From: Bradyrhizobium guangzhouense
Lineage (GTDB): Bacteria; Pseudomonadota; Alphaproteobacteria; Rhizobiales; Xanthobacteraceae
Length of the DNA stretch: 64,000 nucleotides
Direction of reading: 5' to 3'
Assembly (NCBI RefSeq): GCF_004114955.1
Contig: NZ_CP030053.1
Span: forward strand, 4,154,001-4,218,000
Shown here: one piece after another, positions 43,938 through 53,653 of the stretch
How the letters are laid out: each line of letters starts with the position of its first letter
Position numbering within the stretch: position 1 is the stretch's first letter
The notes under the pieces: generated by a model
What the model was told of the DNA's origin: nothing
Seen by the model: the letters and a program-made list of their open reading frames with translations, nothing else
Databases searched by the model: none
Program-made: the position numbers and the translations under genes

Positions 43938-44438
43938 ATGACGAACCCCGCCCGCGTATTTGCGCTCACCTCGCTCATTATCATTCTCGGCTCACCATCG
44001 GCCTTTGCGCAGTCCGGTAGCGCCGGCGGATCGATCGGCAATGACGAGAAATCCCTGTCTGGCTCGCGCCCGGACAGTTCTCCCGGCCGCTCGGCGGAGC
44101 CGGCGCCGTCGGCGCGCCGGAGCAAGCCGGCGGCTGACGAACAACGCTCGTCACGGCGCGGCGGCGGAGGAGGTGGCGGCAGCTTCGACGGCGCCTGGGC
44201 CGTCACCAGTGTCGGGTGCGGCGGCACGACGAGCGGCGCGACCGTCGTGACCTCGGGCCGTGTGATCGCCGAAGGCGTCAGCGGAACCGTCAGCGCGAAC
44301 GGCTCGGTGCACACGTTCGGGCATGGCGAAGGCGGCATCACCTATACCGGCGCTGGCCGGCTGTCCGGGCGCAGCGGTTCCGGCACGTTCCGCCGCTCCG
44401 ACGGCTGCTCGGGAACCTGGACCGCGAGCAAACAATAG
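43938..44438 (+). CDS. Secreted hypothetical protein with Gly-rich linker
   Basis: A 166-residue protein with a signal peptide (cleavage after AFA), a Ser/Pro/Arg-rich disordered part (residues 26-75), a run of seven Gly and a compact C-terminal module (WAVTSVGCGGTTSGATVVTS...GHGEGGITYTGAG...CSGTWTASK) that looks like a small beta-barrel with two Cys. It starts 27 bases after the caspase-fold gene, so joint expression is plausible. Function unknown. Confidence 0.7.
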   Translation: MTNPARVFALTSLIIILGSPSAFAQSGSAGGSIGNDEKSLSGSRPDSSPGRSAEPAPSARRSKPAADEQRSSRRGGGGGGGSFDGAWAVTSVGCGGTTSGATVVTSGRVIAEGVSGTVSANGSVHTFGHGEGGITYTGAGRLSGRSGSGTFRRSDGCSGTWTASKQ

Positions 44439-44590
44439 CGCCGACAAAAAGCCTGAATCCGCGGTGGAACGAACGCCGCGCAGGCCCGATTCAAGCCACA
44501 TCCTCTCCGGATTTGCGGCTCATTGCCACCTAACTCTTTGTTGAGAAAGGGAAGGTAACGAGTTGCGTCATGCGTAATCGGGAGACCAGG

Positions 44591-45766
44591 ATGGGCAACC
44601 GCACCGCAAAGTTTTTATCCGCGCTGGCAGGCAGCATCATTGCCGGCGCACCATTGGCCGCGGTCTCACAGAACGCGCCGAGCGCCCCCGCCGCCGCAAG
44701 CGCGGCGAGTGCCGCAAGCGACTGCCTCGCCTCACCGAAGGGCACTGCGCCGCAGGGACAGCACTGGCACTATCACGTGGAACGCGGGACCAAGCGGCAA
44801 TGCTGGTATTTGCGCGCCGAGGGCGCCAAAGCGACAACCACCGCGCAGACCGCGAACGACTCGCCGCAACCGGATTCCTCGCCGCCGCAATCGGTGCAGA
44901 ATGCGCGCGCCGAATACATCGCGCCGCAGAGCACCGCCGCGCAGGCTGCGCCTGCAGCAGCGACGCCACAGCCAGCTCAGCCCGCATCCGCCACCAGCGG
45001 CGAACCGCAGCAACCGGCGGTCGCCGCGCGCTGGCCTGATACCACGACGGCAGCCGCCGCGCCCATGCCGCAGCCGGCAGCGGCAGCGGACCAGGCGAGC
45101 GCGCAGCCGTCCGAATCCCCTGCCCCTGTGGCGCTCGCCGCGGCCGACAGCGCTGACAAGCCGACCGGCTCGCTCCAGACATTGCTGCTCGTCATTGTCG
45201 CGGCGCTCGCGCTCGCCGGCCTCATCGCCAGCGTGATCTACCGCTTCGCCGGTGGCCGCGCGCGCGTGCAGACGGCCGATCGCCGCGTCAGCTGGAACAG
45301 GCAGGATGACGACAACAGCCGCGCGCCCTGGCACACGGCGCCGCGCGCAGAGCGCCCGCTTCCCGTCGACTTCGATGCGGTGCGTCCACAAGCGCCTCAG
45401 ATCGCCGCTTTCAGCGACGCCATCGGACGGATCGCCTCGCAAGGCCGTTCCACCGAGGTCGCGGTTGAAGAACCTGATGAGACCGGGATCGACCATTACG
45501 ACGATGAATTCGAGATCGAGGCCTCGGCCTCTCCCCTCGCGGCCGACAGGATCCACGAGGAAGAGCCGGTCCCGCACGCCGCAGGCGCGCACGAGGACCA
45601 TCCGCGCGAGGACAATGCCGTCGACATCGACATCATCACGGCGATGCTGGAGCGGATGGCGAGCGAAGGGCCGCGGCTGACGCAGCCGAGCCTCGACCCT
45701 AGCCTTGAAGCTGACCTTGCAGCCCTCGCACGAAGCTCACGAGCCCGGTCCGCCGCTCGCGCTTGA
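44591..45766 (+). CDS. Pro/Ala-rich membrane protein, hypothetical
   Basis: A 391-residue protein with a signal-like N-terminus (FLSALAGSIIAGAPLAAVS), a short conserved domain (QHWHYHVERGTKRQCWYL, residues 58-75), a long Pro/Ala/Gln-rich stretch, a single membrane helix (LLLVIVAALALAGLIASVIY, around residue 205) and an acidic cytoplasmic tail. ATG 44591 has GGAG eight bases upstream; 44570 is an in-frame alternative. Its last 68 bases overlap the end of the convergent gmk gene. Confidence 0.75.
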   Translation: MGNRTAKFLSALAGSIIAGAPLAAVSQNAPSAPAAASAASAASDCLASPKGTAPQGQHWHYHVERGTKRQCWYLRAEGAKATTTAQTANDSPQPDSSPPQSVQNARAEYIAPQSTAAQAAPAAATPQPAQPASATSGEPQQPAVAARWPDTTTAAAAPMPQPAAAADQASAQPSESPAPVALAAADSADKPTGSLQTLLLVIVAALALAGLIASVIYRFAGGRARVQTADRRVSWNRQDDDNSRAPWHTAPRAERPLPVDFDAVRPQAPQIAAFSDAIGRIASQGRSTEVAVEEPDETGIDHYDDEFEIEASASPLAADRIHEEEPVPHAAGAHEDHPREDNAVDIDIITAMLERMASEGPRLTQPSLDPSLEADLAALARSSRARSAARA

Positions 45767-46358
45767 GGCGCTCGGCCTTCAGGATCGACTGCACCTCGGC
45801 GAAGGCGTCATCGACATTGTGGTTGATGACGATGTAGTCGTACTCGGCCCAGTGGCTCATCTCATGGCTGGCGCGGCTCATGCGCTTGCGGATGACCTCG
45901 TCGGAATCCTGCGCGCGCGAATGCAGCCGCTTCTCGAGATCGCCGGCCGACGGCGGCAGGATGAAGACGCTGACGACGTCGGCGCGCGCCTTCTCGCGCA
46001 GTTGCTGCGTGCCCTGCCAGTCGATGTCGAACAACACGTCCTGCCCCGCCGACAATGCGGTCTCGACGGGCGCGCGCGGCGTGCCGTAGCTGTTGTCGAA
46101 CACGGTCGCCCATTCCAAGAGCTCGTCGCCCTTCACCATGGCGTCGAACCTGGGCTTGTCGACGAACAGATAGTCGCGGCCGTCGACCTCGCCGGGCCGC
46201 ATCGCGCGCGTCGTCGCCGACACCGACATGCGCAAGCCCGGCATGCGATCGATCAGCATCCGCGACAGCGTCGTCTTGCCCGCACCCGAGGGCGAGGACA
46301 GAACGAACATCAATCCGCGCCGCTCGACCCCGTCAGTTCCGTGACCGCCCGTCGTCAT
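45699..46358 (-). CDS. gmk: Guanylate kinase
   Basis: A 219-residue enzyme that phosphorylates GMP to GDP. It shows the P-loop SSPSGAGKTTL, the GMP-binding SVSATTRAMRPGEVDGRDY and DIDWQGTQQL. Its 3' end overlaps the convergent upstream membrane-protein gene by 68 bases. It follows the yicC-type gene by three bases, so the two are coupled. Confidence 0.95.
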   Translation of the reverse strand: MTTGGHGTDGVERRGLMFVLSSPSGAGKTTLSRMLIDRMPGLRMSVSATTRAMRPGEVDGRDYLFVDKPRFDAMVKGDELLEWATVFDNSYGTPRAPVETALSAGQDVLFDIDWQGTQQLREKARADVVSVFILPPSAGDLEKRLHSRAQDSDEVIRKRMSRASHEMSHWAEYDYIVINHNVDDAFAEVQSILKAERLKRERRTGLVSFVRGLQGQLQG

Positions 46359-46361
46359 CGA

Positions 46362-47249
46362 TCACTCCAGATTCTGGACCTGTTCGCGGAATTGCTCGAC
46401 CACGTTCTTCATGGCGAGCCCGGTATTGGTCAGCTCGATGTCGTTCGACTTCGAACAGCAGGTGTTGACCTCGCGGTGAAACTCCTGCGCCAGGAAATCG
46501 AGCTTGCGGCCGATCGGGCCGCCCTTGCCGATCAGCTCGCGTGCTTGCGCGATGTGCGAGGCGATGCGGTCGAGCTCCTCGCGGATGTCGGCCTTGGTGG
46601 CGATCAGGATCGCCTCCTGCATCAGGCGATCGGAATCGAAACGGTCTGACGTGTCGAGCAGAGCCGCGATCTGCTCGGCGAGCCTCGCCTTGATGGCCTC
46701 CGGCTTTCGGCCCGGCGAGCCCTCCGCTTTCTTCGCGAGCTGCTCGACCTCGTCGACCCGCTGGGTCAGGATCTGGCCGAGCGAGGTGCCCTCGCGCTTG
46801 CGCATCGCCACGAGCTCGTCGAGCGCCTTGTCGAAGGCGTCGGCGGCGGCAGCGCGCGCGGCCTTGTCCTCTTCCTCGTCGCCCTCGGGCTCGGCGACCT
46901 CGACGACCCCCTTGATGGCGAGCAGGCCGTCGATGCTCGGCGCGACCGCGTCGACCTTGCCGGAGATCATTGCGGCGGCCTTCAGCACGGCGTTGAGCAC
47001 GTCCTCATTGACGCGGACGGTGGCGGCCGCGTTGGCACGCTTGACGTTGAGATTGGCGTAGACCGTGCCGCGCGAGAGCAGCTCGCCGGCGCGCTTCTTG
47101 GCGTGGGCCTCGAGCTCGTCGAAGCCCTGCGGCAGCCGCACCCTGAGGTCAAAGCCCTTGGCGTTGACCGACTTCAACTCCCATTCGAACGTATACGGCC
47201 CGCTTGCGCCGTGGCTTCGGGCAAAGCCGGTCATGGACGACAGCGCCAT
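46362..47249 (-). CDS. YicC-family endoribonuclease-like protein
   Basis: A 295-residue YicC protein. It begins SSMTGFARSHG, has the conserved WELKSVNAKGFDLRVRLP and ends with EFHREVNTCCSKSNDIEL and a final AMKNVVEQFREQVQNLE helix. E. coli YicC has been linked to RNA turnover. Start at 47249 (MALSSMTGF) matches the family; the longer frame to 47363 is not homologous. gmk follows immediately, as in many bacteria. Confidence 0.92.
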   Translation of the reverse strand: MALSSMTGFARSHGASGPYTFEWELKSVNAKGFDLRVRLPQGFDELEAHAKKRAGELLSRGTVYANLNVKRANAAATVRVNEDVLNAVLKAAAMISGKVDAVAPSIDGLLAIKGVVEVAEPEGDEEEDKAARAAAADAFDKALDELVAMRKREGTSLGQILTQRVDEVEQLAKKAEGSPGRKPEAIKARLAEQIAALLDTSDRFDSDRLMQEAILIATKADIREELDRIASHIAQARELIGKGGPIGRKLDFLAQEFHREVNTCCSKSNDIELTNTGLAMKNVVEQFREQVQNLE

Positions 47250-47390
47250 CAGGTCAAATTCTCCGAAAACATGGGATTCGCAAGGCCATCGGGCCATGGG
47301 AATCTTAAGACTATTTTGCAGGAAAGTGGAATCCGCAAAGTCCGCAGGCAGGTCTGCGGGCACGTCTGCACGGACCCCGATAGGACCGGC

Positions 47391-48644
47391 CTAGCGCTGG
47401 ACCACCGGCGGCGACAGTTGGACCGCGCCCTGGCGGGCAGGCCGCGCCGGCTTCTTCTGGGTCGGCTTGGGCGGCGTGGTCGCGGTTGGCGCCGTATCGG
47501 CGGCCGCAGGCGCGGCGGCGGCCGGCGGCTGCGCGTCATCGGCCGGCTCGACCGTGTCGTTCTGGATCTGCTTCTCCATCGCACGGAGTTTTGCGACGTT
47601 CTTCTGGTGCGCGTCGTAGGTTTCGGTGAAGGCATGGCCGCCCGAGCCGTCGGCGACGAAATAGAGGTCGCGGGTGCGGGCCGGGTTAGCGGCGGCCTCC
47701 AGCGAGGCGCGGCCGGGATTGGAGATCGGGCCCGGCGGCAGGCCTTCGATCACATAGGTGTTGTAGGGCGAGGGCTGCGTGATCTCGCTGCGCTTGATCG
47801 GACGCCCCAGCGTGCCCTTGCCGCCGACGAGGCCGTAGATGATGGTCGGGTCGGACTGCAGCTTGATCTTCTGCTTGAGCCGGTTGACGAACACGGCCGC
47901 AACACGGCTGCGCTCGTCCGGCTTGCCGGTCTCCTTCTCGACGATCGAGGCCAGCGTCACCAGTTGCTCCGGCGTCTTGATCGGCAGGTCCTGGCTGCGG
48001 CGCTCCCAGATCTCGGCGAGCACGCGCTTGTGCGCCTGCTGCATGCGCTGGATCACCTGGTCGCGCGGGGTCCCGCGCGGGAATTTGTAGGTCTCCGGCA
48101 GCAGCGTGCCTTCGCGCGGCAATTCGTGCACGCTGCCGGTGAAGATGTCGTTGTCGGTCAGCCGTGCCACGATCTGCTCGGAGGTCAGGCCTTCGGGAAT
48201 CGTGACGGCATGCTGGACCACCTTGCCCTCGACGATGGTGCCGATGACATCGCGCAAGCTCGCGTTCTTCTGGAACGAATATTCACCGGGCTTCAGGTCC
48301 GAGCTCGCCTTCAGCGCAGCCACAGCGCCGATGAACACCCATGGGTTGACGTCGGTAACGCCTTCCTTGTTCAAGGTCTCGGCGATATCGCGCTTGCCAG
48401 CACGCTGCGGGATGTTGACGACCTTGTCTTCCTTCAGCGGCCCCGGCGACTCCAGCACCTGCCGGCCGTAATAATAGGCCGCGCCTGCGCCGATCATGCC
48501 GATCAAGAGCAAGGTGATGATGGCGTTGCCGACCACGACGAACGGGTTGCGCGCCCGCTCCGAACGCTTCGGCGGCGGCGGGACCTGCTCGGGCTCGAGC
48601 GCTGCCCGCGGACTCCGGGGCGAAATGGGCGGCCTTTCACTCAT
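47391..48644 (-). CDS. mltG: Endolytic murein transglycosylase MltG
   Basis: A 417-residue inner-membrane protein that cuts nascent glycan strands and sets their length. It has a cytoplasmic Pro-rich N-terminus, one membrane helix (NAIITLLLIGMIGAGAAYYYG), a LysM-like subdomain and the YceG domain with the catalytic Glu in SIVEKETG and the QSDPTIIYGL segment. The C-terminal 70 residues are Ala/Pro-rich and basic (PPKPTQKKPARPARQ), longer than usual. Confidence 0.94.
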   Translation of the reverse strand: MSERPPISPRSPRAALEPEQVPPPPKRSERARNPFVVVGNAIITLLLIGMIGAGAAYYYGRQVLESPGPLKEDKVVNIPQRAGKRDIAETLNKEGVTDVNPWVFIGAVAALKASSDLKPGEYSFQKNASLRDVIGTIVEGKVVQHAVTIPEGLTSEQIVARLTDNDIFTGSVHELPREGTLLPETYKFPRGTPRDQVIQRMQQAHKRVLAEIWERRSQDLPIKTPEQLVTLASIVEKETGKPDERSRVAAVFVNRLKQKIKLQSDPTIIYGLVGGKGTLGRPIKRSEITQPSPYNTYVIEGLPPGPISNPGRASLEAAANPARTRDLYFVADGSGGHAFTETYDAHQKNVAKLRAMEKQIQNDTVEPADDAQPPAAAAPAAADTAPTATTPPKPTQKKPARPARQGAVQLSPPVVQR

Positions 48645-48769
48645 CGAAGCAACCTGAATCCTGCCGGTTCAATCGCAGCCTGACAATCGCTTGCCGAGCC
48701 AAATGCACGCGCCCACGGATATGACTATCGCCGAATACGGCAAAACGGTGGATTCGTCTCAAACGCAAA

Positions 48770-50035
48770 CTATTGGGCCAGACGCCGGACGATCACCGAC
48801 GCATTGGTACCGCCGAAACCGAAGGAATTCGACAACGCGATGTTCACCTCGCGCTGCTTCGCCTTGTGCGGCACGAGATCAATCGCGGTCTCCACCGACG
48901 GGTTGTCCAGATTGATGGTCGGCGGCACGACATTATCGCGAATCGCGAGGATCGCGAAGATCGCCTCGATCGCGCCGGCCGCGCCGAGCAGATGGCCGGT
49001 CGACGATTTGGTCGAGGACATCGCCACCTTGGAGGCGGCATTGCCGAGCAGCCGCTCCACCGCACCGAGCTCGATCTCGTCGCCGAGCGGCGTCGAGGTA
49101 CCGTGCGCGTTGATGTAGTCGAGATCGGACGCAGTCAGGCCTGCGCGCTTGAGCGCGGCCGACATGCTGCGGAAACCGCCATCACCATCGGGCGACGGCG
49201 ACGTAATGTGATAGGCGTCGCCGGACAGGCCATAGCCGATCACCTCGGCATAGATCCTCGCGCCACGGCGCCGGGCATGCTCGAGCTCCTCCAGGACGAG
49301 GACGCCGGCGCCCTCGCCCATCACGAAACCGTCGCGGTCCTTGTCGTAGGGACGCGAGGCCTTCTCGGGCGTCTCGTTGAAGCCGGTCGACAGCGCGCGT
49401 GCGGCATTGAAGCCGGCAATGCCGATGCGGCTGATCGGCGACTCCGCGCCGCCTGCGACCATGACGTCGGCATCGCCGAGCGCGATCAGGCGGGCCGCGT
49501 CACCGACCGCATGGGCGCCGGTCGAACAGGCCGTGACCACCGAATGGTTCGGGCCCTTCAGCCCGTGCTTGATCGACACATATCCGGAGGCCAGATTGAT
49601 CAGGCGGCCCGGAATGAAGAACGGCGATACCTTGCGGGGTCCGCGCTCCTTCAGGAGGATCGCGGTGTCGGCGATACCGCTGAGGCCGCCGATGCCCGAG
49701 CCGATCATGGTGCCGGTCGCGCATTTGTCCTCTTCGGTCTCGGGATGCCAGTTGGCATCGTCGAGGGCCTGGCCGGCCGCGGCCATGCCGAAAATGATGA
49801 AGTCGTCGACCTTACGCTGGTCCTTCGGCTCCATCCACTTGTCGGGATTGAAGCTGTCGTTGCTGCCGTCGCCGCGCACGACGGTACAAGCGTACTTGGT
49901 CTGAAGATCGGAGACGTCGAAGCTCTCGATCCTGCGCGCGCCGCTCTCGCCGTCGAGGATGCGTTTCCAGGTGGCATCAACGCCGCAGCCGAGTGGCGAC
50001 ACCATGCCGAGACCAGTGACGACAACCCGCCTCAT
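48770..50035 (-). CDS. fabF: 3-oxoacyl-ACP synthase II
   Basis: A 421-residue condensing enzyme. The catalytic Cys is C170 in VVTACSTGAHA, with the two active-site His in NAHGTSTPLGD and STKSSTGHLLG. Length fits FabF. It follows acpP on the same strand after 108 bases. The operon also contains fabG and fabD upstream and mltG downstream, the standard fatty-acid cluster. Confidence 0.96.
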   Translation of the reverse strand: MRRVVVTGLGMVSPLGCGVDATWKRILDGESGARRIESFDVSDLQTKYACTVVRGDGSNDSFNPDKWMEPKDQRKVDDFIIFGMAAAGQALDDANWHPETEEDKCATGTMIGSGIGGLSGIADTAILLKERGPRKVSPFFIPGRLINLASGYVSIKHGLKGPNHSVVTACSTGAHAVGDAARLIALGDADVMVAGGAESPISRIGIAGFNAARALSTGFNETPEKASRPYDKDRDGFVMGEGAGVLVLEELEHARRRGARIYAEVIGYGLSGDAYHITSPSPDGDGGFRSMSAALKRAGLTASDLDYINAHGTSTPLGDEIELGAVERLLGNAASKVAMSSTKSSTGHLLGAAGAIEAIFAILAIRDNVVPPTINLDNPSVETAIDLVPHKAKQREVNIALSNSFGFGGTNASVIVRRLAQ

Positions 50036-50143
50036 ATCCGAAAACTCCGCATCGAAAGATTCACGGCCAATAACAAGAAACCGGCTGACCGCTGGGAGGC
50101 GGCCCGTCCGGTTTCAATGTTGTCCCCGCGAAAATGAAGAGCC

Positions 50144-50383
50144 TTAGCTCTTCGCGTTCTTCTCGAGAAACTTCGTGGCGTCGCCGACGGTGAGAATCGT
50201 CTCAGCGGCGTCGTCCGGAATCTCGCAACCGAATTCTTCTTCGAACGCCATCACCAGCTCGACGGTGTCCAGACTGTCGGCGCCGAGGTCATCGATGAAG
50301 CTCGCTGCGTCGACAACCTTCTCGGGTTCAACACCAAGGTGTTCGACCACGATCTTCTTAACCCGCTCGCCAATGTCACTCAT
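50144..50383 (-). CDS. acpP: Acyl carrier protein
   Basis: A 79-residue acidic four-helix protein. The phosphopantetheine Ser is S37 in [10 protein letters not shown]. It carries growing acyl chains for the Fab enzymes. It is likely transcribed from its own promoter in the 309-base gap behind fabG. Confidence 0.97.
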   Translation of the reverse strand: MSDIGERVKKIVVEHLGVEPEKVVDAASFIDDLGADSLDTVELVMAFEEEFGCEIPDDAAETILTVGDATKFLEKNAKS

Positions 50384-50531
50384 TGCATAACCTCGTGTTG
50401 TTCCCTGTAGACCCGACCCCCCGGGACGATACGAGCCGTCGTGGTCGTTGACTGCCTTCGCTTACGAACTTTGATTTGGCCCCATCTTAACCGATAGAGG
50501 CCCGGCGAACGACGGCCAAGGCTCCGCATCG

Positions 50532-50560
50532 CCAATATACAGGGTTTCAAAAACCTGCAA
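50532..50560 (-). promoter_or_regulatory. Possible acpP promoter in the fabG-acpP gap
   Basis: On the minus strand TTGCAG (50555-50560), a 17-base spacer and TATTGG (50532-50537) resemble a sigma-70 promoter 150 bases before acpP. The rest of the 309-base gap (50384-50692) shows no ORF. Confidence 0.3.
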
Positions 50561-50692
50561 TGGCGTTCTTTGCCCATCCGTTGAAGGTCCGGTTATCATA
50601 CTTCAACTGCCTTGACTACACGCCTCAATTCGCTCCGGAAACGGCCGTTTGCCGCATCTGCACCGCCCATGTGGGCAGTGCGGAACGGCGCG

Positions 50693-51430
50693 TCAGATCA
50701 TGGCCATGCCGCCGTTGACATGGATGGTCTGGCCGGTGACGTAAGCAGCCTCGTTCGAACTCAGGTAAACGGCGGCGGCCGCGATATCCTCGGGCGTGCC
50801 CAGGCGGGCCGCCGGAACCTTGGCCAGAATGGTCTCGCGCTGCTTGTCGTTGAGCGCGTCGGTCATCGGCGTCTTGATGAAGCCGGGCGCGATGCAATTG
50901 GCGGTGACGCCGCGCTTGGCGTATTCGGCGCCCAGCGTCTTGATCATGCCGATCAGGCCGGCCTTCGACGCGGTGTAGTTGCCCTGCCCCGGATTGCCGG
51001 TCACGCCGACGATCGACGTGATCGCAATGATGCGGCCGAAGCGCTTGCGCATCATCAGTTTGGTGGCAGCACGCGCCAGGCGGAAGGTCGCGGTCAGGTT
51101 GACGTTGATGACCTCGTCCCAATCCTCGTCACGAAGCTGAACGAACAGATTGTCGCGCGTAATGCCGGCGTTGGCGATGAGGATGTCCACCTGGCCCATC
51201 GCGGCTTCAGCAGCCGGCACCAGTGCCTCGACCTCATCGGCCTTGGAGAGATTGCAAGGCAGCACGTGGGTGCGCTCGCCGAGCTTGCCGGCAAGCTCGT
51301 CCAGCACTTCCTTGCGCGTTCCCGAAATCGCGACGGTCGCGCCCTGCGCATGCAGCGCCTGCGCGATCGCGCCGCCGATGCCGCCGGTCGCGCCGGTGAC
51401 GAGCGCCTTTTTGCCAGTCAGATCGAACAT
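50693..51430 (-). CDS. fabG: 3-oxoacyl-ACP reductase
   Basis: A 245-residue NADPH-dependent SDR enzyme. It shows TGATGGIGGAIA at the cofactor site, NAGITRD, the catalytic Ser in ITSIVGVTG and the YTASKAG pair Tyr-Lys. Length fits FabG. It follows fabD by 68 bases, within which a palindromic repeat lies. Confidence 0.95.
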   Translation of the reverse strand: MFDLTGKKALVTGATGGIGGAIAQALHAQGATVAISGTRKEVLDELAGKLGERTHVLPCNLSKADEVEALVPAAEAAMGQVDILIANAGITRDNLFVQLRDEDWDEVINVNLTATFRLARAATKLMMRKRFGRIIAITSIVGVTGNPGQGNYTASKAGLIGMIKTLGAEYAKRGVTANCIAPGFIKTPMTDALNDKQRETILAKVPAARLGTPEDIAAAAVYLSSNEAAYVTGQTIHVNGGMAMI

Positions 51431-51447
51431 TGAGAAACTCCTTCAAA

Positions 51448-51492
51448 GCACGATCCGGAAAAGCGTGCAGCGGTTTTCCGGTAAGATCGTGC
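51448..51492. repeat. Palindromic repeat between fabD and fabG
   Basis: Arms gcacgatc/gatcgtgc (51448-51455 and 51485-51492) with inner cggaaaa/ttttccg (51456-51462 and 51474-51480). This element is typical of rhizobial intergenic repeats. It lies just after fabD and may stabilise or process the mRNA. Confidence 0.65.
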
Positions 51493-51498
51493 GGAAAC

Positions 51499-52458
51499 TT
51501 AAGCCTGCTTCGCGGCGGCCAATGCATCCTTGGCGGCGGCAATATCGTTCGGGCCGCCCACCGCAACGCCGACGGCGCCGTCGGCAATGCGCTTGACGAG
51601 CCCCGTCAGCACCTTGCCCGCGCCGATCTCGAAGAAACGGGTGACGCCCTGCCCCGCCATATAGGCGACCGACTCGCGCCAGCGCACGGTGCCGGTTACC
51701 TGCTCGACCAGCCGGCGGCGAATGTCGTCGGGATCGGTGATGGCTGATGCCAGCACGTTCGACACCAGCGGCGCAGCCGGCGCCTTGATCGTGACCTTGG
51801 ACAGCGCCTCGGCCATGGCGTCGGCCGCGGGCTGCATCAGTCGACAATGGAATGGCGCGGACACCGGCAGCAGCATCGCGCGCTTGGCCCCCTTGGTCTT
51901 GGCGATCTCGACGGCGCGATCGACTGCCGCCTTGTCGCCGGAGACGACCACCTGCCCGCCGCCATTGTCATTGGCCGCCTGACAGACCTGGCCCTGCGCC
52001 GCCTCCCTGGCGACCTCCATGGCCGCGTCATAATCCAGTCCGAGCAGCGCAGCCATGGCGCCGGCGCCAACAGGTACGGCTTTTTGCATTGCGAGACCGC
52101 GGGTGCGAAGCAGCCGCGCGGTGTCGGAGATGGTCAGGCTGCCGGCCGCGGCCAGCGCCGAATATTCGCCGAGCGAGTGACCGGCGACGAAGGCGGCATC
52201 CCGTGCCACGGAAAACCCGGCTTCAGCCTCCAGCACACGCAGGGTCGCCACAGACACCGCCATCAAGGCCGGCTGTGCGTTCTCGGTGAGCTGAAGCGTC
52301 TCGGCCGGGCCGTCCCAGATCGTCGCTGTCAGCTTCTCTCCTAGCGCGGCATCGACCTCGTCGAACACGGCGCGCGCCACAGGAAAAGCGTCGGCCAGCG
52401 CCTTGCCCATGCCGACCGCCTGGGAACCCTGCCCCGGAAATGTGAATGCTGCCGTCAT
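51499..52458 (-). CDS. fabD: Malonyl-CoA:ACP transacylase
   Basis: A 319-residue enzyme that loads malonate onto ACP. It has FTFPGQGSQ at the start, the nucleophile motif GHSLGEYSALAAAG and the later His-containing APFHCRLMQPA. The start at 52458 (MTAAFTFPGQG) is preferred over 52485. It begins the fab group on this strand. Confidence 0.95.
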   Translation of the reverse strand: MTAAFTFPGQGSQAVGMGKALADAFPVARAVFDEVDAALGEKLTATIWDGPAETLQLTENAQPALMAVSVATLRVLEAEAGFSVARDAAFVAGHSLGEYSALAAAGSLTISDTARLLRTRGLAMQKAVPVGAGAMAALLGLDYDAAMEVAREAAQGQVCQAANDNGGGQVVVSGDKAAVDRAVEIAKTKGAKRAMLLPVSAPFHCRLMQPAADAMAEALSKVTIKAPAAPLVSNVLASAITDPDDIRRRLVEQVTGTVRWRESVAYMAGQGVTRFFEIGAGKVLTGLVKRIADGAVGVAVGGPNDIAAAKDALAAAKQA

Positions 52459-52624
52459 CGGCGCGCTCCCTGGATCGCTCAACACGAGAACCCGGCAGCC
52501 GATGACGTCCGGCCCGAGCCTTGGTTCCCGACCATGCTCCGAAAGGGGCCGTAGACACTGTCCGGGGCCGGAATGTCAAGCCAAGATAAGAGCTTCGGCC
52601 GGCGTTCAACTGGGGATCCGGCCG

Positions 52625-53650
52625 CTAGAATCCGCCGTTGGTCTGGTTGGCGTCGACCGCCGCCCCTGCCCGCGCGCGGCGCGCACTGTTCACCAGCTGA
52701 CCGGGACGGTCGTCCCGATCAGGCTTCGCCGTCGCAAGCCGTAGAACCGCGGCGTAACCAGGCTGAACCTCCATGCGACCGGCGTGACGGCTCTCGCTGA
52801 GCAGGCGATGGACCTTCGGCAGGTTGTAGCAGGGCACGTAGAACAAGAGATGATGCTCGAGGTGGTAGTTCACGTAATACGGCGCGATGAACAGCCGCTC
52901 GAGGAAGTTGGCGTGCGTGGTGCGGGTGTTGCGCAAGGGATCGCGGCTGTCAGGCACGACGGCGTGTTCGGCGATGTTGCGGATGCGGGTGATCACCATC
53001 ATCCAGGTGAGCAGCGGCACCAGCCACAGCAGCGGATAGGCCCACCACACACCGGCCGCCGCAAGGCCAGCAAACATCGCGGCGTTGACGAGGCACTGCG
53101 GACCGAGCTTCTCCCGGAAATGCGCGGCGCGCCGGCGCCACGGCCAGTCCTTTGGCCCGAGCGCATTGAGCAATTGCGCCTTGCGCTGCTGGTAGCCGGT
53201 TTGCCCGGTGATGTCGCGAATGAACTTGCGGCGGTAGCTCAGCTTGGTGATCGGAAACGGCGCCGACAACACCAGATCAGGATCGTCCTCCTGCTGGGTG
53301 CGCGCGTGATGCTGCAAATGATAGCGCCGATAGCTGCGCGTCTCGGCAAAGAGCGGATAGGCGCAGAGCCACTGGCTCAGCGCCAGATTGGTTTTCTCGT
53401 CCGCGGACAGGCAGCCATGCGCGCCGTCATGCATCAGGATCGCGAGACCCAGCTGGCGCGAGCCGATGACGGCGACGGCGAGAACATAGCTGATCGGATT
53501 GGGCCACCACGCCACCAGCGCGATCGCGCCAATGATGAGCGCCCAGGCGTGCGCGATCATCGCGACGCCTTTCCAGGTCACGCGCTGGCGTATGTCGGCG
53601 AGTTGATCGTCGGTCAGGAAATCGCGGGCCCGCATGCGAAGCGCGGTCAT
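52625..53650 (-). CDS. Membrane fatty acid desaturase
   Basis: A 341-residue integral-membrane non-heme di-iron enzyme. The three His boxes are HDGAHG, HLQHHART and YHLEHHL, separated by pairs of hydrophobic segments. Such enzymes put double bonds into lipids. It lies three bases after the TetR gene stop on the same strand, so regulator and desaturase form one unit. The exact acyl position desaturated is not known; a C-terminal Arg/Ala tail is atypical. Confidence 0.87.
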   Translation of the reverse strand: MTALRMRARDFLTDDQLADIRQRVTWKGVAMIAHAWALIIGAIALVAWWPNPISYVLAVAVIGSRQLGLAILMHDGAHGCLSADEKTNLALSQWLCAYPLFAETRSYRRYHLQHHARTQQEDDPDLVLSAPFPITKLSYRRKFIRDITGQTGYQQRKAQLLNALGPKDWPWRRRAAHFREKLGPQCLVNAAMFAGLAAAGVWWAYPLLWLVPLLTWMMVITRIRNIAEHAVVPDSRDPLRNTRTTHANFLERLFIAPYYVNYHLEHHLLFYVPCYNLPKVHRLLSESRHAGRMEVQPGYAAVLRLATAKPDRDDRPGQLVNSARRARAGAAVDANQTNGGF

Positions 53651-53653
53651 GAC

